A DNA stretch of 64,000 nucleotides from Brevibacillus antibioticus (GTDB taxonomy: Bacteria > Bacillota > Bacilli > Brevibacillales > Brevibacillaceae). Below, one piece after another: positions 1 to 9,500 of this stretch. The stretch is from NCBI RefSeq assembly GCF_005217615.1, contig NZ_SZNK01000001.1:5552001-5616000 (forward strand). Direction: 5' to 3'. The notes beneath the pieces were generated by a model. That model was not told the origin of the DNA, did no database searches, and was given only the letters and a program-made list of their open reading frames with translations. The stretch's first letter is position 1. Every line of letters starts with the position of its first letter. Made by a program: the position numbers and the translations under genes.

Positions 1-2
1 AA

Positions 3-428
3 CAGCAGCATGAAGCTATGGAGTGTATGCGCTTGGCGGTGACGTTAGCCGCGCCAGAAGGCTATGTACGTACTTTTTTGGATGAAGGCCCTGCTGTTGC
101 CAAAATGCTCTATTCGCTCTATAAAAGCAAAAATGTATCCAAACAAGAGATGGCTTATCTTTCGATGCTGCTCAAAAGTGTGGAGAAGGAATTTCCCACG
201 CTTGATATTCAAATCCGGGTATCCCCTTCCTTGGAAAAATTGACGGAAAGAGAGTCGGAAGTGCTGGCACTGATCGGTGAAGGATTGTCCAATTCCGAGA
301 TTGCGGACAAGCTACATCTCACACTAGGGACGGTAAAAGGGCATGTGCATCAAATTTTTAGCAAGCTCCAGGTAAAAAATCGGGCACAAGCCATCGTCAG
401 ATTAAGAGAAAGTGAGATCGACCATTAG
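3..428 (+). CDS. LuxR-family (MalT-like) transcriptional regulator, C-terminal part
   Basis: The reading frame is open from the left edge, so only the C-terminus is present. The last 65 or so residues form a LuxR/GerE helix-turn-helix: the segment beginning LTERESEVLALIGEGLSN, followed by SEIADKLHL and TVKGHVHQIFSKL, is typical. Upstream residues (LAAPEGYVRTFLDEG) resemble the TPR-like region just before the HTH in large ATP-dependent MalT-type regulators, so the full protein is probably of that class; this is an inference, because the NTPase part lies outside the window. A terminator follows directly. Its targets cannot be judged here; the next gene encodes a large secreted protein and could be one. 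Confidence 0.8.
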   Translation, partial: QQHEAMECMRLAVTLAAPEGYVRTFLDEGPAVAKMLYSLYKSKNVSKQEMAYLSMLLKSVEKEFPTLDIQIRVSPSLEKLTERESEVLALIGEGLSNSEIADKLHLTLGTVKGHVHQIFSKLQVKNRAQAIVRLRESEIDH

Positions 429-432
429 AATC

Positions 433-460
433 AACCCCGCCTATACGGTGGGGTTTTTTG
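433..460 (+). terminator. Intrinsic terminator of the LuxR-type gene
   Basis: Stem AACCCCGCC / GGTGGGGTT (one G-U pair) with a 5-nt loop, running into TTTTTTG, starting 5 nt after the stop codon. Confidence 0.85.
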
Positions 461-618
461 TTGGGAAGAAAACAATCACGCAAAGACATAACTTTAGTTA
501 GTATTTTTTGCAAAAGACTGTTGTTACCATATTTTTGTTTCACCTAGATGTTTTGCTGGGGGAGTGTGTCGACAGTAGGAGGAGTTCAAATGAAGAAGGA
601 AGGAGGACAGTGTTATTG

Positions 619-3600
619 ATGAAAAGAATGATGGCTCGTCTGTTGGTATTTATTTTGCTGTTTGCAATTGTCCAACCTGTGTTTATTTATGAAAAAGTGA
701 ATGCAGCTATTACAGATGTGATTCGAGTAGAGGCAAACAAGATCGTGGATGCGTCTGGTGGCTATCCAGAAGGTTTGCCATATGAAATGATTCCGAACGC
801 GTTGATTGTCGGCTATGCGCGAGACAGTAGCATGGATTATGGGGCTGCGAATACTGCTCTACGTTTTGACCTGAGCGGCGTGAAAAGTGAGATGAAAATT
901 GAGTCCGCTAAACTAAGAATTTATGTGCATAAGGTAGAATCAACAGGCGGAGATATGCCCTTTATTGATTTATGGGGCTCGTCTGATGACAGTTGGAACG
1001 ATGATGCTACGATGACGCTACCTATGCATCATGAAAGAATCATAACAAATGAGATGCTACCGAGTAATTTCACAGGGTGGAAATCGTTTGATGTAACCAG
1101 CTTTGTTAAGAGCCAGATTCCAGACAAAAAAGCTACCTTTGTTTTAAGAGGACGACAAACAGCGCCACCTGTTCCCCTTTTGTATCAGCCTCAAATCGTT
1201 TTCTACGACAAAAGAAATAGTAGCTACGCTTCTCAGTTGGAAATCACTTATGCTGCTAACACTCCACCAACCGATATCCTCTTATCGTCCAATTCGATTC
1301 CTGAAAACAATCAAATAGGAGCGGTAGTTGGTACGCTTTCGGCAGTAGATCCTGATCAAGGGGAAACCGTTACGTTTAGCATTCTAAACAATACGTTGCC
1401 ATTTACTGTTGAGGGAAATCAACTGAAGGCAACGGAAAAATTTGATTTTGAAACGAAGTCAACTTACTCTGTACCGATAACCGCAACAGACTTGGCTGGC
1501 AATTTCTTTACCAAGGTGATGACCATCCAGGTGACAGATGTAAATGAACCACCTACGACAGCGACGGTTACCATCAATGGCGGTTCCGCGATTACGAGTT
1601 CAGCAAATGTGACGCTCACCATGAGCCATGATGACCCTGACGCGGCCAAGCCCGAGTACCGTTTGACGAATGTGGAAGGTGGTCCTTGGAGCGAATGGAA
1701 CTCGTTAGGGACACCTGTAACGTGGACTCTCACAACAGGCGAAGGGACCAAAACGGTCTTCATGGAGCTGCGTGACGGAACAGGAACTGTCCTGCAAGCG
1801 GAGGATAGCATTGTGCTGGATACGACGCCTCCGGCAGGGACCATCGAGATCAATAATGGGAACGAAGCCACTTCATCAGAAAAGGTAGAGCTTACCATAC
1901 AGGGAAGCGATGCGAACGGCCCGGTAGAAGTGATGTTGTCGAATGATAACAACTTTACAGGCAGTTGGATACCTGTCCCAGTCAACAACAAGCTGGAATG
2001 GAACTTGGCGAGTGGAGATGGACAAAAAACGGTCTATGCGAGGTTCCGTGATGGTGCAGGGAATCTGTTTACGACATCGGATACCATCGTGTTAGACAAA
2101 ACACCACCTGTTGTGACGGGGGTTGCGAATGGCAGCTTCTACACGGCAGATGTCACCCCTGTCTTCGACGATGGCACAGCAACATTGAATGGTGCTCCTT
2201 TTGCCAGCGGCACAAAGGTGAGTGTGGAGGGCAAGTACACGCTGGTAGTGACGGACACAGCGGGGAATACAACTACGGTAAACTTTTCCCTGGATAAAAC
2301 CGCGCCTACTGGAACTCTTGCGATCAATAACGGAGCCACCCATGCGAATAATCAGGATGTCACTTTGCAAATCGATGCCACTGACGCTACCAGCAAGGTG
2401 AAAATGAAGCTGTCCAACGATAACATCAGCTGGAGTTCGCCAGAGGATGTTGCGACGACCAAGGCTTGGAAACTAACAAATGGAGATGGACAAAAAACGG
2501 TCTATGTACAGTTGATCGACGAAGCTGGCAACACACATGATTTACAGGCAACGATTACACTCGACACGGTTGCACCTGTTGTCACAGGGGTAGAGAACAA
2601 CAAGCTGTACAATCAGAGTGTTACGATCAGCTTCAACGAAGGAAAGGCGACCTTGAACGGAAAGCCGATAGCTGACGGAGAAATCGTCAATGACGATGGC
2701 GCTTATACGCTAATTGTCACGGATGAAGCGGGCAATACAACAACGCTTGCATTTTCGATTGATCAAACGAAGCCGTCAGGCAGTCTCAAGATCAATGGTG
2801 ACGCCAATTATACCAATACACTGGCAACCACATTACAAATTGCTGTTACCGATTTCAGCAATGAACTACAGATGCGCTTTTCCCATGATGCGAGTGATCC
2901 AGCCAATTGGACTTCTTGGGAAGCGCTGACGCCAACAAAGGCATGGTCCTTGTCGACTGGAGACGGAACCAAGTCGGTTTCCATGGAAGTAAGGGACAAA
3001 GCAGGGAATATTGCCAGCTTTACCGATGAGATCACACTCGATATGACCAGCCCTACGGGTGCTTTTGAGATCAATCAAGGTCAGTCGTATACCAACATGA
3101 GCAAAGTTACGTTGAGTGTGGAGTCGGCTGATGCTCATGGTGTGGAAATGCGCTTGTCGAATGACAACCTGACGTGGAGCGATTGGAAAACCGCGCCGAC
3201 AAAAGGCGACGTTCCATGGGAGCTGAGCGGTATTGATGGAACCAAAATGGTTTATCTGGAGCTGAGAGATCCGGCTGGAAACCAATTGGCCCTTCAAAAG
3301 CAAATCACGCTGGATTCCGCTGGACCAGTCGTCACAGGAGTCGTCCAGGATGGTGTCTATGCGAGTGACGTAACAATTACCTTCAATGAGGGAACAGCAT
3401 TACTGAATGGCAATCCGTTTACGAGCGGTTCTGTCGTCACTGTGGAAGGATCGTATGAGTTGGTCGTCATAGATGATGCACAAAATCGCACGACGATTCG
3501 TTTCATGTTGGATAAAACGCCACCGACTGGAACGCTCAGCATCGATAACAGAGCCGAATTTGCGAAAACAGTAGATGTTACGCTGCAACTCACTGCGTCA

Positions 3601-5583
3601 GGAAAAACAGACGACATCGAAATGGTTATCTCTAACGCGGATGACAATTCGGGCACGTGGGAGCGTTTCGCGGAGTCAAAAGCATGGAAGCTGGCTGATG
3701 GCAGCACAAACGGCACCAAAACGGTTTATGTCAAGCTGCGGGACAAAGCGGGGAACGTCACAAAGCTAAGTGATACGATTGTACTGGATGTGTTGGCGCC
3801 GACTGGATCCATCACGATCAATAACGGAGACAACCACACCAAGTCTCGTGATATTACGCTCACGATCACAGCGAACGACAGTACCAGTGATGTACAGATC
3901 CGCTTCGCCAATGGTGACAACGACTGGAGCGATTGGGAGGCAGCAACTGCGACCAAAGCATGGCAGTTGAAGTCCGGTGATGGAACCAAGACTGTCGAGA
4001 TGCAGATCACAGACAGGGCAGGGCACATCACAACCGTTTCCGATACGATCGAGCTGGATGCAGATGCACCAGTGGTTACAGGAGTCGAGGACAAAGGCAT
4101 TTACAAAGATGATGTGACCATCACATTCACCGAAGGAACCGCGACGTTAAACAGTGCTCCGTTCACAAGTGGCGACCAGGTAACAAGTGAAGGCAAGCAT
4201 GAGCTGCGGGTCGTAGATACTTCCGGAAACGAAACCAAGATCACGTTTACTTTGGATAAAACAGCACCAACGGGCACGTTCGTCATCAACAATGATGATC
4301 GTCTAACCAACTCGACCAGCGTGAGACTGCATGTTACTGCCACGGACAATTTGGGAGATGTCGAGATGCGTATCTCCAATGAACAAGGCAAGTGGAGCAG
4401 CTGGGAAAAAGTGACGGGAACGGTACCGTGGAGCTTGACGTATGGCGATGGGATGAAAAAGGTTCTGATCCAGCTTCGCGATCAGGCAGGAAACACCGTC
4501 GATCTGGATGATTCCATTGAGCTATATGTGCCGAATGTGCCGAATCCATCAACAGGAGAGCCGGTCACCGGAGTTGAGTTAGAAGAAGAGGAGTTGACGC
4601 TGCGTGTTGGCGATACAGAAAGCCTTCGAGCCACTGTAAAACCAACGAATGCCACCAACAAACGAGTCAAGTGGGAAAGCAGCGACTCTGAGATCGTCGA
4701 GGTAGATGAGGAGGGCAAGATCAAGGCAGTAGCTCCTGGGACTGCGACGATTACAGTGACGACCGTAGACGGGAACAAAACCGATTCGGTGGAAGTAACC
4801 GTTAAGGAAATAGCCACCTTCCAGTTGGAAACAGACGAGCCGTCCTTCTGGATGAAACCAAGAGTAACCACAACCTTACGACTCTATAAGGTAGAAGGCA
4901 AAAAACGCAAAGACATCACGCGAGACAAAAATGTGGAATACGACACGAAAACCGGGTTGGTTACCGTCAAGCAGGGCCGCATTACGGCAGGCAAAGCAGA
5001 GGGAGAAGACATCGTTACCGTTCGTTATATGGGCGAGGAACTGGAGATTCCGGTGACGGTTTCTAAGAAAACCATTCGTTCTTTGACGACCTCCTTCAAG
5101 GATTTGGTGCTGGAGATCGATGACGAGAAGCAGCTAACGCTGACAGCCGTCTTCAGTGACAAAAACACCGAAGAGGTGACAGAAAAAGCAACTTGGTCCT
5201 CAAGCGACGAAGAGGTCGTCGAAGTAACAAAAGAGGGAAAAGTGACAGCACTGGCTGAAGGGAAGGCTGTCATTACTGCGAAATATGGCGGTAAAAAGGT
5301 AACCAATCGTGTGCTCGTGGTAGAAGAAAAGAAAGTGAAAGATTTGCGAGTATCGCGCTCTTCGCTGCGCTTGAATGCAGACAATACTGGAGAGATCGTC
5401 CTGTATGCGGTCTATGAAAATAGATACGAGGAGATCGTCACCAAGGATGCCGAATGGACAGTGGAAGATCCTGAGATTGCGACTGTAGAAAATGGTGTCG
5501 TGACCGCACTGGAATCTGGTAAAACAACGATTACAGTGGAATACGGCGGCGAGACCATTACGATTAAGATTACGGTCTGGTAA
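619..5583 (+). CDS. Secreted multi-repeat surface protein (DNRLRE/CBM96-like, cadherin-like, Ig-like, BIG2)
   Basis: About 1654 aa. The start is placed at ATG 619 (MKRMMARLL); TTG 616, one codon earlier, has better spacing to AGGAGG at 601-606. A signal peptide of about 29 residues ends near VNA-A. Roughly residues 35-215 look like a DNRLRE/CBM96-type beta-sandwich (ALRFDLSG, SAKLRIYV, WKSFDVTSFV). A cadherin-like repeat follows (about 215-310: DPDQGETVTFSI, DFETKSTYSV). Then come eight to ten Ig-like repeats to about 1325, each with LDxTxPTGxxxINNG and GDGTKTVxxxxxDxAGN. The C-terminus carries about three BIG2 domains (VKWESSDSEIVEVDEEGKI, WSSSDEEVVEV). There is no LPXTG motif, S-layer homology domain or recognisable catalytic domain. 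Likely secreted or wall-associated and adhesive or glycan-binding; this role is inferred from domain type only. Confidence 0.8.
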   Translation: MKRMMARLLVFILLFAIVQPVFIYEKVNAAITDVIRVEANKIVDASGGYPEGLPYEMIPNALIVGYARDSSMDYGAANTALRFDLSGVKSEMKIESAKLRIYVHKVESTGGDMPFIDLWGSSDDSWNDDATMTLPMHHERIITNEMLPSNFTGWKSFDVTSFVKSQIPDKKATFVLRGRQTAPPVPLLYQPQIVFYDKRNSSYASQLEITYAANTPPTDILLSSNSIPENNQIGAVVGTLSAVDPDQGETVTFSILNNTLPFTVEGNQLKATEKFDFETKSTYSVPITATDLAGNFFTKVMTIQVTDVNEPPTTATVTINGGSAITSSANVTLTMSHDDPDAAKPEYRLTNVEGGPWSEWNSLGTPVTWTLTTGEGTKTVFMELRDGTGTVLQAEDSIVLDTTPPAGTIEINNGNEATSSEKVELTIQGSDANGPVEVMLSNDNNFTGSWIPVPVNNKLEWNLASGDGQKTVYARFRDGAGNLFTTSDTIVLDKTPPVVTGVANGSFYTADVTPVFDDGTATLNGAPFASGTKVSVEGKYTLVVTDTAGNTTTVNFSLDKTAPTGTLAINNGATHANNQDVTLQIDATDATSKVKMKLSNDNISWSSPEDVATTKAWKLTNGDGQKTVYVQLIDEAGNTHDLQATITLDTVAPVVTGVENNKLYNQSVTISFNEGKATLNGKPIADGEIVNDDGAYTLIVTDEAGNTTTLAFSIDQTKPSGSLKINGDANYTNTLATTLQIAVTDFSNELQMRFSHDASDPANWTSWEALTPTKAWSLSTGDGTKSVSMEVRDKAGNIASFTDEITLDMTSPTGAFEINQGQSYTNMSKVTLSVESADAHGVEMRLSNDNLTWSDWKTAPTKGDVPWELSGIDGTKMVYLELRDPAGNQLALQKQITLDSAGPVVTGVVQDGVYASDVTITFNEGTALLNGNPFTSGSVVTVEGSYELVVIDDAQNRTTIRFMLDKTPPTGTLSIDNRAEFAKTVDVTLQLTASGKTDDIEMVISNADDNSGTWERFAESKAWKLADGSTNGTKTVYVKLRDKAGNVTKLSDTIVLDVLAPTGSITINNGDNHTKSRDITLTITANDSTSDVQIRFANGDNDWSDWEAATATKAWQLKSGDGTKTVEMQITDRAGHITTVSDTIELDADAPVVTGVEDKGIYKDDVTITFTEGTATLNSAPFTSGDQVTSEGKHELRVVDTSGNETKITFTLDKTAPTGTFVINNDDRLTNSTSVRLHVTATDNLGDVEMRISNEQGKWSSWEKVTGTVPWSLTYGDGMKKVLIQLRDQAGNTVDLDDSIELYVPNVPNPSTGEPVTGVELEEEELTLRVGDTESLRATVKPTNATNKRVKWESSDSEIVEVDEEGKIKAVAPGTATITVTTVDGNKTDSVEVTVKEIATFQLETDEPSFWMKPRVTTTLRLYKVEGKKRKDITRDKNVEYDTKTGLVTVKQGRITAGKAEGEDIVTVRYMGEELEIPVTVSKKTIRSLTTSFKDLVLEIDDEKQLTLTAVFSDKNTEEVTEKATWSSSDEEVVEVTKEGKVTALAEGKAVITAKYGGKKVTNRVLVVEEKKVKDLRVSRSSLRLNADNTGEIVLYAVYENRYEEIVTKDAEWTVEDPEIATVENGVVTALESGKTTITVEYGGETITIKITVW

Positions 5584-5586
5584 ATG

Positions 5587-5627
5587 AAAAGGGGCTGCTC
5601 GATCAACCGTGGAGGGCAGCCTCTTTT
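5587..5627 (+). terminator. Intrinsic terminator after the surface protein gene
   Basis: AAAAGGGGCTGC pairs with GCAGCCTCTTTT (one G-U pair) around a loop of about 17 nt, just after the stop codon. Confidence 0.75.
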
Positions 5628-5654
5628 CCATTCTGTTTTCAAAGGTGAAGAACT

Positions 5655-5825
5655 ATGGAAAATGCATTCATTGCTTTTGTCACTAGCATGATGATTGGGG
5701 CTATTTTCTTTGGAATTTTATGGTGGGAAGGCTCGTGGTTCAGTTTTCGGTTTGCGAAGTGGTACTTCGGTATTTTAATTGCAGTCTCGATAGTGGTAGG
5801 AGGGTATACCCTTTTTCAAGGTTAA
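5655..5825 (+). CDS. Small two-helix membrane protein (56 aa)
   Basis: ATG 5655 is preceded by AAGGTG at 5642-5647 with good spacing. The 56-residue product has two hydrophobic segments: residues 5-24 (FIAFVTSMMIGAIFFGILWW) and about 36-54 (WYFGILIAVSIVVGGYTLF), separated by a short polar loop with Glu, Arg and Lys. I do not recognise the family. The terminator between it and the upstream gene suggests it is transcribed separately or by read-through. A long palindrome follows 37 nt after its stop and could terminate it. It is likely real given the RBS and clean two-helix pattern, but its function is unknown. Confidence 0.55.
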   Translation: MENAFIAFVTSMMIGAIFFGILWWEGSWFSFRFAKWYFGILIAVSIVVGGYTLFQG

Positions 5826-5861
5826 TGATTTTATGTATGGAGTAAGCAAATTTCTACAAAG

Positions 5862-5942
5862 AAAAATAGACATGTTCAACCTTCTCAGGTATCGATCAAT
5901 TTCTACACCAGCCTACCCGAGAAGGTAAACATGTCTATTTTT
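5862..5942. repeat. Long imperfect inverted repeat (hairpin)
   Basis: The left arm 5862-5891 (AAAAATAGACATGTT then ACCTTCTC and GGTA) pairs with the right arm 5913-5942 (TACC, GAGAAGGT, AACATGTCTATTTTT), with only a few mismatches and a 21-nt loop. The A-run and T-run at the two ends mean it could act as a bidirectional intrinsic terminator. It could equally be a small MITE-like relic. It separates the small membrane gene from the NRPS promoter. Confidence 0.7.
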
Positions 5943-5974
5943 GTTTTATAATAAACAAATGTCTACGCTATGAT

Positions 5975-6002
5975 TTGACATAAAATTCAGATATGATATA
6001 AT
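5975..6002 (+). promoter_or_regulatory. Perfect-consensus sigma-A promoter upstream of the NRPS operon
   Basis: TTGACA (5975-5980) and TATAAT (5997-6002) are separated by 16 nt. It is the best promoter match I found in the window. It points toward the NRPS operon, with a predicted start near 6009, implying a leader of about 540 nt. Just upstream, 5940-5959 holds an AT-rich near-palindrome (TTTGTTT ... AAACAAA) that could be an operator. Confidence 0.6.
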
Positions 6003-6553
6003 GCCATTAAATGGTAATCTATTACATTTTACGCTCTTAATAGGTAATTGTTCCAGAAATTCCCCTCTTCCTAGTAGAATCTGAAGCTGCCTTCCCACGA
6101 TTCGAAAGAACAATTCACCATTCCATTGCAAGGCTTTCCTGCATAGGTGTTTCATACTCAACAGTATTCAAAACACTACTCCACTTTTTTCGCGAATTCA
6201 TAGCAATTCAATTCAGTTACCTTCCTTTTCACATCTCGTTTGTAGCCGCTTTGAACATGCTCTATAAAATTTAGAAACAACATGTTTGTTCGGTCAACTA
6301 TTCCTCTGGTTTTCCCTTTTTCATTTGTATATATTGGCCTTTTTTGACGCTGCTTACTTGCTTCACCTTAACCAATCGGGTGTCCAGTCTTTATCGTGGA
6401 CGATTCGATGAGTCAACGCCTACTTTGTAAAGGAGGGGGAGGCTTACCGACCTATATCCATTTTAAAAGTCTGATCAAGCAAAAGCGGGTGAGGAACTTC
6501 ATGATTTTAGAGGGTTTCTCTTTCATTATCAAGCTCAAAAAGGGAGGATAACC
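6003..6553 (+). other. Long non-coding leader region of the NRPS operon
   Basis: About 550 nt between the consensus promoter and the first NRPS gene hold no convincing large gene. A minus-strand 71-codon frame (5946-6161) has no RBS or recognisable family and may be a relic. A small palindrome CCATTAAATGG lies at the 5' end. Near the 3' end is a possible 16-codon leader ORF that ends 2 nt before the NRPS start. I see no T-box, terminator or known riboswitch. Confidence 0.4.
6501..6551 (+). CDS. Possible 16-aa leader peptide coupled to the first NRPS gene
   Basis: ATG 6501 follows GGTGAGG (6488-6494) at 6-nt spacing and encodes MILEGFSFIIKLKKGG. Its TAA (6549-6551) lies 2 nt before the NRPS ATG, and its last codons contain the NRPS ribosome binding site (GGGAGG). 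Translation through it would place ribosomes on the NRPS start. The same frame is open from ATG 6408, which lacks a good RBS. It may be chance. Confidence 0.25.
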   Translation: MILEGFSFIIKLKKGG

Positions 6554-9500
6554 ATGACCATGAAAGATCATGTGAATCAGTGGCTTTCAGAATTGGCAGA
6601 AGGGGCGCCATTGCTGCAGCTTCCGTTTGATGTCCCCAGACTTAAGAATGCTCGTTATGCGGAAGAGACGCAATCGATTGATCTGTCAAAAACGGTTGGG
6701 GAAAAAGCAAGATTCCTTTGCGTGGAAGAAGAGACTGACATGTTTACACTATTTTTGGCTGCCTACCATAGCTATCTTTACAGATATACGGGGCAAAACG
6801 ACATTCGGATTGGTGCCATAGCGGATGAAAGCTCTGCTTTTTTTGCAAGTCGTGTGATTGTTGGTGGAACGCCGAGCTTTAAGCAGCTGTTGAACGAGGT
6901 CAAAGAGAATCTGACGGAAGAGAAGCTTGCTAGTAGCTGTGAAACTACGAAATTATTTCATACCTTTTTCAGAGTGGGAAAAGCCGGGGATGAGGATAAC
7001 AGACTTTTTGTCGATTCCCAAATAGCAAATGTAGAGCTGCGTGTTGATGTCGAAGAGGCCGAGGGAATGCGTATCACATTTACATATAATTCCTTCCTGT
7101 TTACCCAACAAACGATACGACGAATGATCGAGAACTTTTGTAACTGGATCGAACATGTAATTGCTAATGTCGAAACTCCTATTGATTTATTGCGATTGAT
7201 CACCCAAAACCAAGAGAGAGAACTGGTGGACGAGTGGTGCAGGAATGATGAACCCACGAATGTTCCTGACACAATCTTGACTGCCTTTGGTTTCCAGGCC
7301 AGTCGGAATCCCGATGCCATTGCGCTCGTTTTTAAGCAAGAGAAGATGACCTATAGGCAATTGGAGATCCGCTCCAATCAATTAGCGAATTACCTCCGAA
7401 AGATTGGGGTAACGAGTGAAGTACTGGTGGGAATATGCCAAGAGCGGTCTATTGAAATGATCGTGAGCATATTAGGTGTGTTGAAAGCAGGAGGCGCTTA
7501 TGTACCAATCGATCCTGCTTATCCTGTTCAAAGACTCCACTATATTATGGAGGATGCTGCTTTACAAGTAGTGATTGCGGATGAAGCGTCCGCGACGAAA
7601 GTGCCTGACGGAATAAAAACGGTTAAATTATCGGATTATTGCAAAATTTTGTCGAATGAAAGCACGGAACCCCCTGCAATCGAAGTAAACGGCCACAATC
7701 TTGCTTATGTCATTTATACTTCCGGTTCGACAGGAAATCCCAAGGGGGTAATGATTGAGCATCATTCCGTTATGAATTTTCTTCAAACGTTGGAGAGTCG
7801 TAGTCCGCTTTTACATACAGACAGGCTTTTGCAAAAAACGTCTGTTTCCTTTGATGCATCTGTTTGGGAACTCTTTTGGTGGATGCTGAAAGGTGCTAGC
7901 CTGTACATCCTCCCGAACAACGATGAGAAAGACCCCGCCTTGCTTGCGAAAGCAGTCGAGACGTATGAAATTACCCATCTTGAGTTTGTGCCGTCTATGT
8001 TGAAAGCCGTCTTGGATTATATTGAAAATCATGGTTCTTCTTCTGCATTATCCTCCTTGAAATACGTCACAGTTGGAGGGGAAGTGCTTCCACCTCATGT
8101 CGTTACGAAGTGTATCGATCTATTGACCATTCCGCATGGTACAACCTTATACAACACGTATGGGCCGACAGAGACGACAGTCGAGGTTGCCAGCTTCAAA
8201 TGCCATTCAGATGAAAAGCACACGCAAATACCCATTGGAAAAGCGAATGCCAATACACAGTTATACGTGTTGAACGAGCAATTGCAAATTCAACCTGTCG
8301 GAGTTGCCGGAGAACTGTATGTCGGCGGATCAGGCGTAGCAAGAGGTTACTTAAATCGTCCTGAATTGACAAAGGAACGCTTTATTTCCAACCCATATTG
8401 TTCAGGAGCAGACTCGCGTTTGTATCGAACGGGTGATTTGGTTCGGTACATGGCAGACGGAAACCTGGAGTATATCGGGCGGAATGACAACCAGGTAAAA
8501 GTGAGAGGGTACAGAATTGAGCTGGAAGAAATTGAAGTCACTTTGGGCAATCATTCGACTGTGGAGCAAGCAATCATTGTGGCGAAAAAAGACGCCTATG
8601 AAAATAACAAGCTGATCGCTTATGTAATAGGGTCTGGAACGGTAACAGAATGGCGCGATTATCTGAAGGCTCAGCTTCCAGAGTTCATGGTTCCGGCTTA
8701 CTTTGTGAAAATGGATGTTTTCCCACTTACTCCTAGTGGAAAAATTGATCTTACATCACTGCCAGAGGTAGGCAATAGTCGCCCGCATGTTTCGACGGAA
8801 TATGTAAAACCGGAAACAGAATGGGAAACGAAGCTCTTGGACATTTGGATGGATTTGTTTGGATACGATGAGATTGGAGTCGAGGATAATTTCTTTGAAT
8901 TAGGCGGACATTCGCTGTTGGGGACTCAGGTTATTGCCAGAATCCGTGCTCTTTTCAAGAAAGAAATTCCGTTGTCTGCTCTGTTTGCATATCCGACGAT
9001 TCGGAGCATCGTGCCGATCGTAATTGCCGCAGATGAGGTAAACGCAGTGGATGCATTCCCTGCCATCAAAAGGGTATCACGAGATCGAGAATTGCCGCTT
9101 TCTTACTCGCAAGAAAGAGTATGGTTTTTAGAGCAGTTAAGCGCGAATAATTTGGCTTATATTTTTCAAGCCACAATGAAAGTACGTGGGATGCTGGAGC
9201 TCCCCATACTCAATAAGTGTTTTGCGGAGATTGTGCGCAGGCATGAAATATTCCGAACCGTTTTTCACGAGAAAAATGGACAACCGTATCAGGTGATCTA
9301 TGAACCGTTCGATGTGGAACTGCCTGTTATAGATGTCTCGCACTTACCTGAGAGTGATCGTGCCGCTGAAGTCCAAAGATTGATCCAAATGGAGATCAAA
9401 AATCCGATTGATATCGCGCAGCTACCATTGGCACGATGGATTGTTTATAAGATTTCTGAGTGGGAGTCTGTCATTTTGTTTGTGGAGCATCATCTGATTC

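Noticed and set aside
1464..5642. Many minus-strand open frames opposite the repeat protein gene
   Set aside because: They mirror the codon pattern of the strong plus-strand gene, lack RBSs and have no recognisable families.
5946..6161. Minus-strand 71-codon frame upstream of the NRPS operon
   Set aside because: No RBS, no family match and overlap with the consensus promoter; at most a gene relic.
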